From Homarus americanus (Eukaryota; Arthropoda; Malacostraca; Decapoda; Nephropidae), in the NCBI RefSeq assembly GCF_018991925.1, contig NW_024725489.1, forward strand, positions 8,732,255 through 8,796,254: a stretch of DNA of 64,000 nt, written 5' to 3'. The notes under the pieces are model-generated. The model saw only the letters and a list, made by a program, of their open reading frames with translations, was not told the DNA's origin and did no database searches. Within the stretch, counting starts at the first letter, position 1; each line of letters begins with the position of its first letter. The position numbers were made by a program, and so were the translations under genes. Positions 47,256-60,744 of this stretch are shown here, one piece after another.

Positions 47256-49383
47256 TGTAATGAGACAAATCTCACAAGAAGAAGATTATATATAGGTAGA
47301 ATATTGATAGTATAAGAGTATAAAAGAGAGGAAGATTTTGGTAGCGTGGCCGTGATAGATATTTACACTGATTTACACTTATCGTATTTTATACGTCAAT
47401 ACACATCTATTACGTCTTAAGGGCGACTTCTCAAACACCGCTTCATTACAACTCTTTATTAATTACGATCATGACATGGAAACATTAATAACACCTTCTA
47501 TTGAAGTTACTAGGACATTATATTTACGTTACTAAGACATCATATTACGTTACTAGACACTCTGATTCTCGGACACGAACATGAAATGAATACACTTCCC
47601 ACGTAAGTAACTCATCCCATGGAAAGCTCTGACAAAAACTCACGTGACCTAGGGGAGGCCTAGCAGGTGGTCCTGGGTTGTCTCTATGGGAGACTGCCTA
47701 GCCGGGCACCGATGTGTCGAGGGCAACTCGCTCCTGACCGGAGGCGACCGGAGGCGGCTTGCCTCCGGCCCCTGACTTCTCTCGGGCAGGCCTGGTGGTG
47801 TAGTAGCTCGCCCTTCTTGGTTACAAGACACACTCTCTCTCTGTCTCTCTCTCTCTGTGGCTGCCTGTCTGGCAGAGGGAGGACTAGGACGTCCTATATA
47901 TTGGGAGGCGAGCCGTCAGGTTGAGCTGATCGGGGGGGGCGGCGAAGGGTCTCCTTACATTTGCCCTCGCTAATGTAGGGTCAGGTCTGGTCTTTTTCAG
48001 AGACTATAAGTTGTATCTTCTGGAGAAATCATCAGGTGGGCCGTGTGACATGAGAGGGGAGCCTGGCTGACCTATAACCCTTGGTCAGCCGCGAGCCACC
48101 CTACACCTTTGACCCCCCTAATGTCGGGTCAAGTCTGGACTGTTTCTGAGATGTAAGCTGTGGATCTGACAACCCATCACTACACCTCCCGCCAAGACCA
48201 AAGCTTTCATGCTCAGAGCACTGATGACACATTTTAAGTAGACAGTAACATCATGTGCAGTATCTAATATAGTCCCTGAGGCGATAATGCATCCTTACAT
48301 TTTACAAATTATAACACTAGAGATGTATGTTTTTCTACTGGCATAGTTTGATCTGACAAAGCTTACTATACCTCCCGCCAAGATTAAAGCTTCTATGACT
48401 GGAGAAAAAAAATAAAATACTTACACAATAAGTGAACATAGAGTGATCTAAAGATCCGTCATATCTAGCATAGTGTCCGAGGCAAACTTGCAAATCACAT
48501 TCTACAAACAATAACAGGTGTTACATTGCCAAACCAGGCCGTGTCAAAATAAGAATTCGTCCCACTCAGTAGTATGTCTACAACATTTCATTTGGTAATA
48601 CAAAACATTTATCAAATGAACCCATAGAAAAAGTGACTAATCTTCTAAAAAAAACATTCTTTGTCGTACATGATAACAAAAATCAGAGAATTAAATACAA
48701 AATACAAAATGCTCCTACTTCATATGTTAGGGTGTTATATCTTTTTAATGTACATCAACAACATCAGTACATTTGTTGGGTCCAGCATGGCTCAAGTCCT
48801 CCATCCAGCTGGTATCTGAAAATAAGGAATGCCGGCAGCACATCAGCGGTAATCGATTGGTCCTTCTGATTATCCACCTTTTCATCGTCGACTTTCTTCT
48901 GATGTCAGCACAGGACGTCTTCTGCCTTCTTTCGTCACATAGTACGTCTTTCTTTCTTCAATACCGCACTTTGTAGGTCGTGTCACCACATCTTCTGACT
49001 TCTTCACACTTCCTCCTGGTTTCTATTATATTCCAGATGATTTTTCTGTTCACCTGCGCTTCCTCTACGTTTAGAGCTTTTTCATGTTCCAGATGAATTT
49101 TCTGCTCATCTGCGTTTCTTTATACATCTTCATTTTCATATTCCAGACGATTTTTCTGTTCATCTGCTTTTCTTTATACATCTTCGTTTTCCGTCATATT
49201 CCAGATGAATTTTTCTGCTCCATCTGTATTTCTTCTCTGCAACATCATCATTTTCAACATATTCCAGACGATTTTCTGTTCATCTGCCGTCGGCCCCGTC
49301 CGGCCGGGATGAAAGCCGGTCCACTGCTTGGGCTGTCGTCTCCTTAGATGACTGTAAGGCAGGTCTGACAACCCATCACTACA
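47256..49383 (-). mobile_element. Non-autonomous LTR element, shorter copy, inside Penelope 2
   Basis: Plus-strand ends are TGTAATGAGAC and CATCACTACA, flanked by ATAT (47252-47255 and 49384-49387). The left part (47256-about 48182) corresponds to the LTR at 23325-24213. It is followed by the same CCTCCCGCC tract (48184-48192) and a shortened interior, including the CATATTCCAGACGA tandem units (49025-49300). The right end keeps only about 21 bp of the other LTR (49363-49383), joined to the interior after GACTGTAAGGCAGG, so most of the 5' LTR, the primer-binding site and the first part of the interior are deleted. No coding region is present. Confidence 0.8.
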
Positions 49384-50335
49384 ATATTTCATTGCCCGTC
49401 TCGAAGGACGACTTCATCGAACTCATCAAACTATGTATTAAGGATTGTAAATTTGAATTCAATGGAGAATAATACGCTAAAAAATTTGGTATGGCAATGG
49501 GTAATCCGCTTTCACCAGTATTAAGCAACTTATATATTGGAATTCTTTGAAAAGAAACTATTAAGTAATATTTTACAACCTTCAGCAGTCTGGTTTAGAT
49601 ATGTAGATGATGTATTATGTCTCTGGCCATGTAATGAGGACCTAGAAGCTTTTCTGCCACAATTTAACAACTTAGCCCCCTCGATCAAATTCACTGTGGA
49701 ATTAGAGCATGACTAAATTGCCATTCCTAGACTGTCTGATCCACAGAATAGGTAACATCTTTAAGTTCAGTATTTATAGGAAACCTACTAATGTGTGTTC
49801 ATACATTCATTATTATTCTGCCCACCATAATAGAGTCAAACAGTCAGTATTTTCATCAATGTTTTTACGTGCTTTGAGAATTTGCAGTCCGGAATTTATT
49901 GAGGAGGAATATAAATATATTTATAATATTGGCTTGAACCTTAATTACCCTAGATCTTTCATAGACAAATGCCTTAACATTACTAAGAAATCTTTTTATA
50001 GAACCGATCCCAAGCCCATCCATGACCATAAGAATCTCTTAGTATTACCATTTCACAAAAAAATTCCCTCAAATTCCTTTACAACTAAAAACTTGGAACG
50101 TCAATGCGGCATTTAAAAACTCATGCACTGTAACACAAATGTTAATCAACAACTCCCCCAACAAAGCAGGCGGCTGCATTTACAAGGTTCCTTGCAAGGA
50201 ATATAATATGTTTTACTTAGGCCAGACAGGTAAACATCTTGTAACTAGACTTAAACAACATAAATATAGTGTTAGGACAGGCCAGGAATCCAATGCTCTG
50301 TTTGTACATTTGAGGGATAATAAGCATTGCAGTGA
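49384..50335 (+). pseudogene. Penelope-like 2, RT second part and GIY-YIG nuclease
   Basis: Resumes in frame with SLPVSKDDFIELIKLCIKDC, then FGMAMGNPLSPVLSNLYI (49491-49540). After shifts: AVWFRYVDDVLCLWP (YVDD near 49603), then LPFLDCLIHRIGN, FSIYRKPTNVCSYIHYYSAH and FKSSMFLRALRIC-like blocks through KKSFYRTDPK. The nuclease follows: GGCIYKVPCKEYNMFYLGQT (GIY-YIG), KHLVTRLKQHKYSVRTGQ, and ALFVHLRDNKHCSDF, where the poly(A) retroposon interrupts it. Frame shifts and stops (for example 49468, 49715, 50115) show decay, but all catalytic motifs are still visible. Confidence 0.85.
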
Positions 50336-50435
50336 CTTTTTTTTTTACGGGTATTACCACACCCGGACACAGGTCACTGACCCACATCAGGGCCAGGGGG
50401 GCGAAAATGTAGTAATAATAATAATAATAATAATA

Positions 50436-50513
<78 letters not shown>

Positions 50514-50670
50514 TTAATAATAATAATAATATTAATAATAATATTAATAATAATAATAATAATTCAGATAAGTAAAATTTATAATAAAAAATACAAAAAT
50601 ACAAATAAAATAATAATGATAACAATAATAATACTGAAAACACTGCAATAATAATAATAATAATAATAAC

Positions 50671-50716
<46 letters not shown>

Positions 50717-50972
50717 TGGAACCATAAAGAAATTTAAAAAAAAGATCATTAGTGAGAGACGATATATGTATGTTGTGTTGTCAATAGCAAGAGAAACAAT
50801 TGAGACCCTGCAATTGTGTGCAAATGAGGCAGAAAGTCAGATTAGCAACCTGAGACTTGGTCATAATTTTCGTGATGTCATATAGCAGCAGGGTCTACCA
50901 TTAGACAACACATTATGCTTCCAATATCTTCCCAGGCGGTAGTACCTCCCTGTTTGGTAGCTGCCTACTACC
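50336..50972 (-). mobile_element. Poly(A)-tailed retroposon with (ATT)n, copy 2
   Basis: T run, then ACCACACCCGGACACAGGTC, GGGCCAGGGGGGCGAAAAT, two AAT arrays (50413-50565 and 50648-50716), GAGAAACAATTGAGACCCTG, CATTAGACAACACATTATGC and CTTCCCAGGCGGTAGTACC, then GGTAGCTGCCTACTACC. It interrupts the Penelope 2 nuclease between CSDF and ASSILPCN. The Leu/Ile runs over the arrays are not genes. Confidence 0.7.
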
Positions 50973-51180
50973 TAATGCCTCCTCAATATTACCTTGTAAT
51001 TCAATTGACAGTAGGAACATTATAGAATCCAGTCTCATTAAACATACCGAATCCGTCAACATGAATTTGAGAAATGGTATGCACAAACTGGATAATTTCG
51101 TAATTAAGAAGATTTGTAACCAGGTGAGAGGTTGAGTCATCTTACCCTCTGACCTGACTACGGACTGCTGCTGTGCTTAT
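50973..51180 (+). pseudogene. Penelope-like 2, C-terminal end
   Basis: [52 protein letters not shown] and a stop (51132). The same end is found on the minus strand at 55905-55740 ([32 protein letters not shown]), which confirms that this segment belongs to the same element family. Confidence 0.8.
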
Positions 51181-51994
51181 AAGAACATAAGAACATAAGA
51201 AAGTGGGATACTGCAGGAGGCCGACTGGTCCATACAGGGCAGATCCCTTTCACACCCATCCCAGCACTTCCATGTGCCTATCCAACTTCGTTTTGAAGCT
51301 CCCTAGCGTCCCCGATCCTACTATAGCACTCGGTAGCCTATTCCACATATCCACAACTCTATTACCAAACCAGTGCTTGCCTATATCCTTTCTGAATCGG
51401 AATTTATCTAATTTAAAGCCATTTGTTCTAGTTATTTCGTTATTACTGAGCTTCAGAACATCTTCCATTTTACCCTTGTTAATCCCACTTACCCACTTGA
51501 ACACCTCTATCATATCTCCCCTAACTCTACGCCTCTCTAATGAATGCAAGCCTAAGCTTTTCAGTCTTTCTTCATATGAAAGGTTTCTAATATTATGGAT
51601 AATTTTTGTCATTCTTCTTTGAACTCTCTCCAAAGAATCTATGTCCATTCTATAATAAGGACACCAGAATTGAACCGCATAATCCATGTGTGGCCTCACT
51701 AATGATAGGTAAAGTTTCAAGATAACGTCAGCAGTTCTGTTACTCACACTCCTAGATATGAACCCAAGAATCCTGTTTGCCTTGTTGCGAACGCTAATAC
51801 ATTGTTTTCTAGGTTTCAAGTCGTTGCCAACAAATACACCTAGATCTTTTTCACAATCTGAGTTTTCTATTTCCGTGTTACCTAGTTTATACTTAACGTT
51901 TGTATTCGTCTTCCCTATTTGTAGTACCTTGCATTTATCAGCATTAAAATTCATTTGCCAGTCTACTGACCACTCATGTAAGGTCACCGCCTAG
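51181..51994 (-). pseudogene. CR1-type LINE, 3' end of ORF2
   Basis: A clean 245-codon minus-strand frame (51987-51253): WQMNFNADKCKVLQIGKTNT, LGNTEIENSDCEKDLGVFVG, VRNKANRILGFISRSVSNRT, VILKLYLSLVRPHMDYAVQF, ERVQRRMTKIIHNIRNLSYE, SLERRRVRGDMIEVFKWVSG, FRKDIGKHWFGNRVVDMWNR, and LDRHMEVLGWV with a stop. This is the end of the RT (after the active site) and the C-terminal region. The 3' tail shows the CTTATGTTCTTATGTTCTTA octamer repeat (51180-51199). It is the best-preserved LINE fragment here and has no stop within the frame. It is 5'-truncated and sits in the 3' region of Penelope-like element 2. Confidence 0.9.
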
Positions 51995-52097
51995 TGACCG
52001 GACCATTGTGGACACTCACTGTCCCCTAGGGACTTGATCTCACTCTCCTCTACTGTATATATATGCCTTGTTATGTATTTCTCCTTAGTCTCTACTC

Positions 52098-52134
52098 ACC
52101 CCTGAAGATGTGAATTACACGAAAGCGCTTGGGA
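52098..52134 (+). ncRNA. Hammerhead-ribozyme-like motif, Penelope 2 3' region
   Basis: Stem I strand ACCC (52098-52101), core CTGAAGA (52102-52108), one T, stem II GTG/CAC with AATTA loop (52110-52120), GAAA (52121-52124), a self-complementary AGCGCT (52124-52129) as short stem III, an unpaired T at the cleavage position (52130), then GGG (52131-52133) able to pair with CCC. All parts are in hammerhead order. The one departure is an extra U before stem II. The minus-strand copy at 55532-55567 has the same core, and a cut copy lies inverted at 46655-46671. Confidence 0.5.
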
Positions 52135-52169
52135 AATTCGTGTTTTTTAGTTTCCTTGTGGTTATCAGC

Positions 52170-52307
<138 letters not shown>

Positions 52308-53339
52308 ATGCAAGTAAATCACTGTAGGTGATTAACATATATATCCCTTCAGTGAGAAGGCTGGTTCTCTCTCTCTGGGCCCAGTCTTGGGCAAATTACA
52401 CACATCCTGTACACTCGGGACAAACGCGCAGTTCCTTTCTCTCTAACTATAAATTCCTATCAAATTATTTTATATTTTCAATAATTTTACTTTGACAAAA
52501 AATCCCAAATATTTTACGATTTTCTAATACACCCTTGCTGGCTCCATAATCTGGTTCCGCTTGAGGACCACTGCCTTATATTCTGGTAAGGAGAAGCCCA
52601 TCACCAGATTGTAGATTATAATCATTTATTAATAAATGGCGGCCATTTTGGATAGTCAAGTATGTTTGGAGGGTGTCAAAATATTTATTTTTATTTGGGT
52701 CATAAAATAGTTCATAGAAGGAGACCACAAGAAAAATACATGGAATTGGTAGACAGCAAAAGAATGGCTGCCATCGAGAATTTTCAAGTTGCTAATCGAT
52801 TGGATTTGAAAAATATACATAAGATTAGCCATGGCAATTTCCATGATTTTGACGATCATTCTGTTAAACGCTGTGTTATATGAATAACTTGTCTCTGAGA
52901 CACAAAGACATTTCTTACATGTGTAAAAACATAAAATTTAGGTATATTAATAGTGGAGTAAGAAGTTAGACACTTTTATCATAAAATATATCAGCTGTGT
53001 CAGGACATCACAATACCTCAGCAAGTTATATATAATGTGCTACTGTCTTCCCCCCTAAACACTTTTAGCAAATTGTACTACAATGTTGGTAAACTACTAA
53101 GAATTGAACCATGAACCAACTATTGGTTAACTATAAAACATGACATGAACCAACAATAAATAACCAAAACTACCCTAGGATTCGTAGGTTGGGTTAGATT
53201 AGTTTAGATTAAGTTAGGTATGCTTGTGTCAACTGGAAAAATAATAGTGGTTTTGATCATTATAATCTTCCAATATTACTCGTTTGTCATAGATCTTGCC
53301 CACAGGTGTGTGTCTAATGCTCTGAAGCTTAAGAATAGT
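52308..53339. other. No gene recognised
   Basis: Unique-looking DNA downstream of the vanin-like exon on its strand. It would include that gene's 3' untranslated region. No recognisable element. Confidence 0.4.
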
Positions 53340-54142
53340 TCATGGGTCACGCTGATACCAGCGGGCATAGAAACCAGTGGTCATAAGGCTCTGTGTTGGC
53401 ACCTCTGTTGACATAGTTAATGTGTACCCGTTGCCATCGATGGAGTATAGGTCGTTTTGGACAAGGGTGAGGTTTCGTGTAAGGAACATCGGGTACACAT
53501 GTCCAACACTGAAATTTCCTGTGATCGTAAAAGGTCCAAATTCATCATTTTCTGGGAGTTGGTCATCTACACGAGCACAAGTGCTTATGTCCTCGGTCTG
53601 ACACCACACCACAGAACATATTTGAGCATAAACCTTGTATACACCAAAGCCTTCAACTAGAATCCCACTGTAGGCCATGAAGGTGTAGTTGAGAGAAGAT
53701 GTAGATGTGTAAGAAAGGCTGCAGCAGAGGCCATCCTGATGACACACTTCAGCTTGATGAGGTTCACTAGATTCACCATGAACCAAAATTTCCCTTGAGA
53801 ATTCGCTTAAATCATCGTAAAGAAACAAATGATCTCTGCCAAGTTTGATTGAGCCTTCAGCAGAGCCACGAACCCTAATGCTGTTGTTCCCTTTTGGTGA
53901 CAAGGAAGTTTTACCAGACTTTCTTGGAGTTGATGGTGATTTCCCACTAACAGATGCCACCGATTCCACCTCAGACACGATTAGCTTGTTACCAGACTCA
54001 GGATCATATACGTAATCATGAGCCATGTTAGAGAAGCCGCGGTAAATGCCAGAGCCAAGTTTAGATAGTTCAGGCAAGTGGTAGCCGGACACCAGCAGGT
54101 TTACCCCCAGTCCTCTAGACCATCCATTCTGTACTGATGGAG
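53340..54142 (-). CDS. Vanin/biotinidase-like protein, C-terminal exon
   Basis: On the minus strand the exon enters through a strong acceptor (GATTCTTCCTCTTAG/CTCC; first exon base 54142) and runs without a stop for about 267 codons to TGA at 53340-53342. It starts PSVQNGWSRGLGVNLLVSGY and HLPELSKLGSGIYRG, matching the end of the nitrilase fold of vanins and biotinidases ('W...GVNLL...YH-P...GSGIY'). The base domain follows with VCHQDGLCCSLSYTS, ILVEGFGVYKVYAQICSVVW, CQTEDISTC and FTITGNFSVGHVYPMFLTRN. Family members are secreted or GPI-anchored amidohydrolases acting on pantetheine or biotin amides. The Glu-Lys-Cys catalytic residues would be in upstream exons, which were not found to the right. 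No inactivating change is visible. Confidence 0.8.
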
Positions 54143-55239
54143 CTAAGAGGAAGAATCTCAGGTTAATAAATGGATACCCGAGAAAAGAACAACAATAAAA
54201 ATTTTAATTAGAAGAATTTTTTCTCGTCATATGGCTTATTTATAGAATACAGGAAGATTTAGGCAGAAAATTCTCAGTTACTATAAACACAAGTTACATC
54301 TGGACGTTTACCTTTAGCAACATGATCAAATATTTGTCCTACACACTGAACTAATCAACTTGTTTGTGAAAAACACTTCTTAGTACATTTTATTGATTAC
54401 ATAAAAGGTCAGTTTAATTTTGCACAGAGTTGAATGGTTGTAAAAGAACCCGAGTAATACGTCAAAATAAGGTACTTTACGATATACAAACAATGAGTAT
54501 GTCATTACCGTTCCAGTTAGGGTCATAATTTAGGGTAACGAATTTAAATTTAACCTTATTGATAACTACACACTCCGAAATCCTGTAATATGTAAAAGCT
54601 GCAAGAAGACATTCATTAATGACTCGGGTGTCACGTCAGTGCTGATATTAAAAATTTATTTATCAGTGTTACTGGCAGGATAGGCAAGAAATATTTGACA
54701 CATTTTAAACTTATGAAATATTCGGGAAAAAGTAGCTTTATTATTCTTTTGATTTCAGAATATAAAGAGAGCTTATAAGATTTGCCACGAAAGAGAAACG
54801 ACTTTAAATTATAATAGATATCCTTCCAGGTACGCAATATTTTCATAAACCGATAAACTTCGACAAACACATAAAGCGAATATACCTTTGGACCATATTG
54901 ATTGGCCTAATTGGAAACATATTTCCCTACACAATCCAAATGATTCAAGAACTTAGTGATGATAACAAATGAAAAAGGGTGGAATTTTTGTAGCATATTT
55001 TTTCGGATGTTCGAGGAAGATGACAGGTTTCATAAAATGACTAATCATGTCAGACGATCCCCATTTCGAGCTTAAAGGTTATATAAAAATACAGAACACC
55101 GATTTAGGGCAGAAGAAAATCCTCAGTAGTTCCAACAACGACCCTTACAAAATGAATATGTCATTGTGGCGTGACATAGGCTGGAGTAATTGGACCGTTT
55201 TGTTTTTCCGCTGCCAATGGCTCAACCCATGCATAAGAA
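54143..55239. other. Presumed intron of the vanin-like gene; nothing recognised
   Basis: AT-rich DNA with no catalytic vanin exon. A short frame at 55047-55240 has no recognisable domain. Confidence 0.4.
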
Positions 55240-55910
<671 letters not shown>

Positions 55911-55920
55911 ATAAACATAG

Positions 55921-56278
<358 letters not shown>

Positions 56279-56775
56279 AGAAACATAAGAACAAAACATA
56301 AGAAAATAAGGAGTCTGCAATAGGCTGGTTGGCCTGTGCATGGCAGCTCCTGTCGAGAGTTACTACCACTCTCTATCATCCATGTATCTATCTAGCCTCC
56401 TTTTGAAACTTTCCAGAGTTCCCGCACTTACTACACAGTTGCTAAGCTTGTTCCACCTGTCCACCACCCTATTTGTGAACCAGTTTCTTCCTATCTCTCC
56501 TAAACCTAAATTTATCCAACTTGAATCCGTTGTTCTAGTCCTATCCTGCTCGGATATTATAAGAACTTTATCTATATCCCTTTATTGATTCCTTTCACCC
56601 ACTTAAATACTTCTATCATATCTCCCCGCACTTCTTCGTCTTCTAGGAATGCAAGTTTAGTTTCTTTAACCTATCCTGATATGGAAGGTTTCAAGTCCCG
56701 GAATCATTTTTTATTATTCTTCACTGCACCGACTCTAGTGAATTTTATATCCATTCAGTTGTGTTCAAAGCCTCA
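56279..56775 (-). pseudogene. CR1 LINE (outer copy), 3' part
   Basis: The octamer-type tail (CTTATTTTCTTATGTTTTGT in element sense, 56310-56291) begins at the minisatellite break. On the minus strand the segment then carries the C-terminal RT blocks with many small faults (NEWF and EVFKWVKGINK-like words, and a MIPGL-like word near 56700). Similarity ends near 56775 in the MDI-K-F-T-R-V block. It continues at 60745. Confidence 0.65.
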
Positions 56776-56789
56776 CTCAGTTGTGTTCT

Positions 56790-59700
56790 GACCTCCCACT
56801 GGGGAAAAGGTCACGGCAGTTAGCTCGGAGGGATAATTATCGAATATATTTGATGCTATGTACGGTCTTGGGTATGAGGTTGTTGACCAAACAGGTGGTC
56901 CCACATGGAAAAAATTGGCCGGGGCCAATGAAGAAATTGAGAGGGCCACGTTGGAGAACACTGAAATTAAAAGAAGAGCTGGTAGAGTTAAAAGGAGGCT
57001 GGGCCAGAGTAAAGCCAGTGTCTGGCAAAACTCAAGCAGTGGAAAGTTGTAGTAGGAGGACAAGCTGGTTTTTGAAAGTACATCAGGATAAATCCTTGGC
57101 AACAACAACAATAAGTGTACACCAACTCGTTCAGTCCCTTGATAGACGAATTGGACGTTAGTACAGTCAGGGACAGGGAGGTAAGAAAGGTATAAAAACT
57201 TTAATTGTTGGTGACTCACAGGTAAGAGCACATGGACAGGGCCTTTTGTGGTAAGAACAAAAATAGGATGAGGTGTGTTTGCAGGAGCTGGGGTGGGGGA
57301 TATAATTGACAGGATGGACAATATCTTGTCTGGTAATGGGAACAAACCCAGTATACACCTCAGTGCAGAGGCAATAGTATTCAGTGGAATTAATAGGGTA
57401 GGGCTTCTTGATAAGTTCAAGGCAGCTATAGATCGTATTAGGACTAGGGAGGGATCCCTATCATATGCGGTGTCCTGCCTAGAAGGAGGAGTTGGCAGTG
57501 AATGGTTGTCAAGGGCGGTTGGTGTCAGCGACCGTCTTGACAGATATTGCAAGTCAGCCATCAGTCCCATTCATTGACAACTGGGACAACTTATGTGAAG
57601 GGACCTTTATGCTAGGGATGGGGTGCACCTGTCTGGGTTTGGAGTAGCAACCCTGGCTAAGGCTCTAGAGGGGGGCAGTTCAAAAGATATCAGAAGTCTT
57701 TAAACTGCTAGGGAGAACATATGAGCACACAGGGGTGGAGGAGACTGCAGTGGGAGGCGGGTAAACAAAGTGAAGATCACAGGAAATGATGTTAGGAATG
57801 ATGACAAAAGAGCCTTCAGATTAGACAGGAGTTTTTAAAACTAAGCAGTGGGGAGGACTCAGAACAAATAGCAAATGCTTATACTCACATGAAGCAGTAG
57901 AAGTATGAGAAACAAATGGATGTCATGGGGCCAGCAGGCATGTACCGAAAAATCGATGTAATTGCATTCACTGAAACATGGATCAACCTAGACACACGTG
58001 AGTTACCAGTCGAATACCAAGATTACGGGTTACAAGCTGTTTCATACCCGATAGGCAGACCAGGAAAAGGAGGCGGAGTAGCAATTTATGTTAGGGATAA
58101 TTTGAAGTGTGAAATAAATAAGAAAAAAAAAAGGCGGAATACAGAAACAATTTGGATACAAATTAAATAAATGGGTAAGAAAAATTAATCACAGGAGTAG
58201 CTCTAGACTTCCCAATCTTGATAGAGTCAAAAGAAGCGACTATCTGGGACTAAATCGCCAAGGCTTCCATACACAACAAAGTCTGTATAGTAGAGCGACT
58301 TTAACCTTGGCCAAATAGATTGGACTGACCTTACAGGTAACTCAGAATAGGAAGATTTTCTCGAGACTATATCAGGTTTTCCTAAGTCAACATATAACTG
58401 AACCCACACGAGAGTAATAATTATATTGATTTAGTTTCTGTCAAGCGGAAAGCCTCGCCTTGAGCAGGGGTCGAGGTAGGGAACGGGTGCAAACCAGTGA
58501 TCACAAAGAAATTGAATTCAGTTAGACTTTCAGGGCAGGCGTAAGGAAAATTCACTAAGGTACCCAGATTTCAGAAGGGCGAACTTTGACAGTTTAAAGA
58601 GGCAGCTGAGAAAGGGGTGTCGGCGGCAGCGTGAACCTGTCAGCTGACGCACCGCGACCTGGCTCGAGATCTGAGGTGCCGGAAGTTCCCGTGAATTTAA
58701 ATAGTGAGTTAGCAATGCACAAGGCAGAACATACCATACAAAAACTCGAATCAGACAACAATGACCCTAAAAAGGATTAATAATAATTATTTAAGAACAT
58801 CATTGGCCAAGGGAAGGCCTATAGGTGGAAAGGATAAATGCATTAGCGAAATTCACCTCCGGGACTCATACAGGAGTATTGGCGGGTAAGGTTTAAAACC
58901 GAGATAAGAAGCAAAAGAGGAATAATAGAGGTAAGGATAGCAAGGGAAATGAAGACAAACCCCAAAAGTTCTACAAATGTATCCAAACTAAAACCACGAG
59001 AAACGATTGGACCAATCTGGTCAGACACCGGCGAGCTCACTGATAGCGACAGAGAATGAGCAATAATTTGAATAAATATTTTTCAACAGTTTTTCACCAC
59101 CGAAAAAATTAAACAACATGATGCGAAGGCGCCGACTCTGTTCAGAGATAGTGAAGAAAACAAATTAAGTGAGATAGTAGTGACTAGTAACGATGTTAGT
59201 AAGCAAATAGAAAAACTAAAGCCTAATAAGTCACCTGGTCGATGAGATATTTGCCAGAGTATTAAAGGAATGTGAGAAGAGCTTAGTATGCCCTTAGCAA
59301 GTTGTTTTAACATGTCATTAAAAACAGGTGTAGTACCATAGAATCCTGGAGGATGGCAAGATGTAATACCAGGTTTTCAAGAAGGGATGAATCACTATCC
59401 TCTAACTACCGCCCAATCAATTTAACATCAATAGTGACAGGTACGAAACAATCATCTCAAACTCTATTCAAATCACTGAAGCACAGATTGATCAATGATT
59501 CCCCAACAGCTTCACAAGCGGACGCTCTTGCTATCGTCTATAGCATTCTTTCATCAGTTTTCGAATCGGTGGACGAGGTACTGAATATGATGTAGTATAT
59601 CTCGACTTTATGACCTTCGACAGAGGTCCCCGAAAGAAGACTAATTAGAAAGGTGAAGAAAATGGCATCAAGGTGACATCCTAAAATGGATTAGAGGCGT

Positions 59701-60744
59701 GGTTACAGGACAGGAAACAGTGAGCATTAGCGGCACTAAGTCCCATTGGAGCAACACGTAAATGGTGTTCCCCCCAAGGCTCAGTGTTAACTTGGACCAT
59801 TATTATTTATTATATACGCAAACGACATGAATATCGGCATAGACTGGCAACATAAATAAATTTGCCTGATAAACACTAAAATAAGACGATATTTATTAAA
59901 TCTGGCGAGGACTGGCAAAACTACAGGAGAAGATCGACTCTGGAAATTTTTGAATGGTCTGAAAAATGGCAGATGAAATTCAACGTCGACAAATGTACTG
60001 TACTCAGTATAGGAGATGTAAACAGAAACCAGATACCAGATGAACAACGATGCCATAGAAATCCGACTGCGAGAGAGATTTAGGAGTAATGATCAAGACA
60101 TAAACGACCAAGTAAACAATGTGTTTTGCTCATGGTGAGCTAATAAATGCCAGGTTCATACAAAGGAGTGTTAGTTACAAGACTAGCGAGGTCGCCGTAA
60201 AACTGTATCTTGCTCTTGTAGAACCACACCTGGACTCGCCAGTTCAGTTCTGGTCACCACATTACAGAATGGATATAGAATCCTTGGGGAAAGAATTCAG
60301 AGGAGAATGACACAAGACTAATCCCGGGCATTAGGAACCTTGAAAATAGAGACGAAATAAGCATCTTAATTTGCACTCCCTCGAAGAGACGTAGAGCGAG
60401 GGCGACCTGAAGAAATAAGTGTATAAGTGGGAAGGCAGGGCTAAACAAAGGGACATTACAAAGGTACTCAAACTATCCAACCAGGAGGCGAACTCGTAAC
60501 AATGGTTTAAATTAGATAGCCCCAATTTGAGCGTGAAATCGGTAAACACTGGTTTGGAAACAGAGTAGTGGATGAATGGAACAAGTTACCAAAATATCAT
60601 CATTAACTTCCGAATCGCTGAATAGCTTCAAACATATGTTGGATGCTTATATGAGCAATAAGGGTTGAAATTATGTAGCCAGGACTGCCCAGTATGGGCC
60701 CAATAGGCCCACTGCAGTTTTCCTCATTCTTATGTTCTTGTATT
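56790..60744 (+). pseudogene. CR1-type LINE (inner copy), nearly full length, decayed
   Basis: ORF1 part (56790-57700): a Lys/Glu-rich coiled-coil-like region, then an esterase-like region with VGDSQVRAHGQG (57210-57245), IVFSGINRVG, and a final GMGCTCLG word where a DGVHLSG-type motif is expected. ORF2 endonuclease (57916-58170): DVIAFTETWINLDTREL and GGGVAIYVRDNLKCE. RT: QIEKLKPNKSPG (59208-59243), NYRPINLTSIV (59403), a PQGSV-like word at 59776, VKLYLALVEPHLDSPVQFWS (60200), and MDIESLGKEF. It ends with NRVVDEWNK (60560) and the TTCTTATGTTCTTG tail (60727-60740). Dozens of indels mean it has long been inactive. Confidence 0.8.

Noticed and set aside
47649..47924. Frames in the G+C-rich part of the shorter LTR element
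   Set aside because: They lie within an LTR, lack domains and are not kept between copies.
50374..50651. Poly-Leu and poly-Ile frames
   Set aside because: Translations of AAT/ATT arrays inside the poly(A) retroposon.
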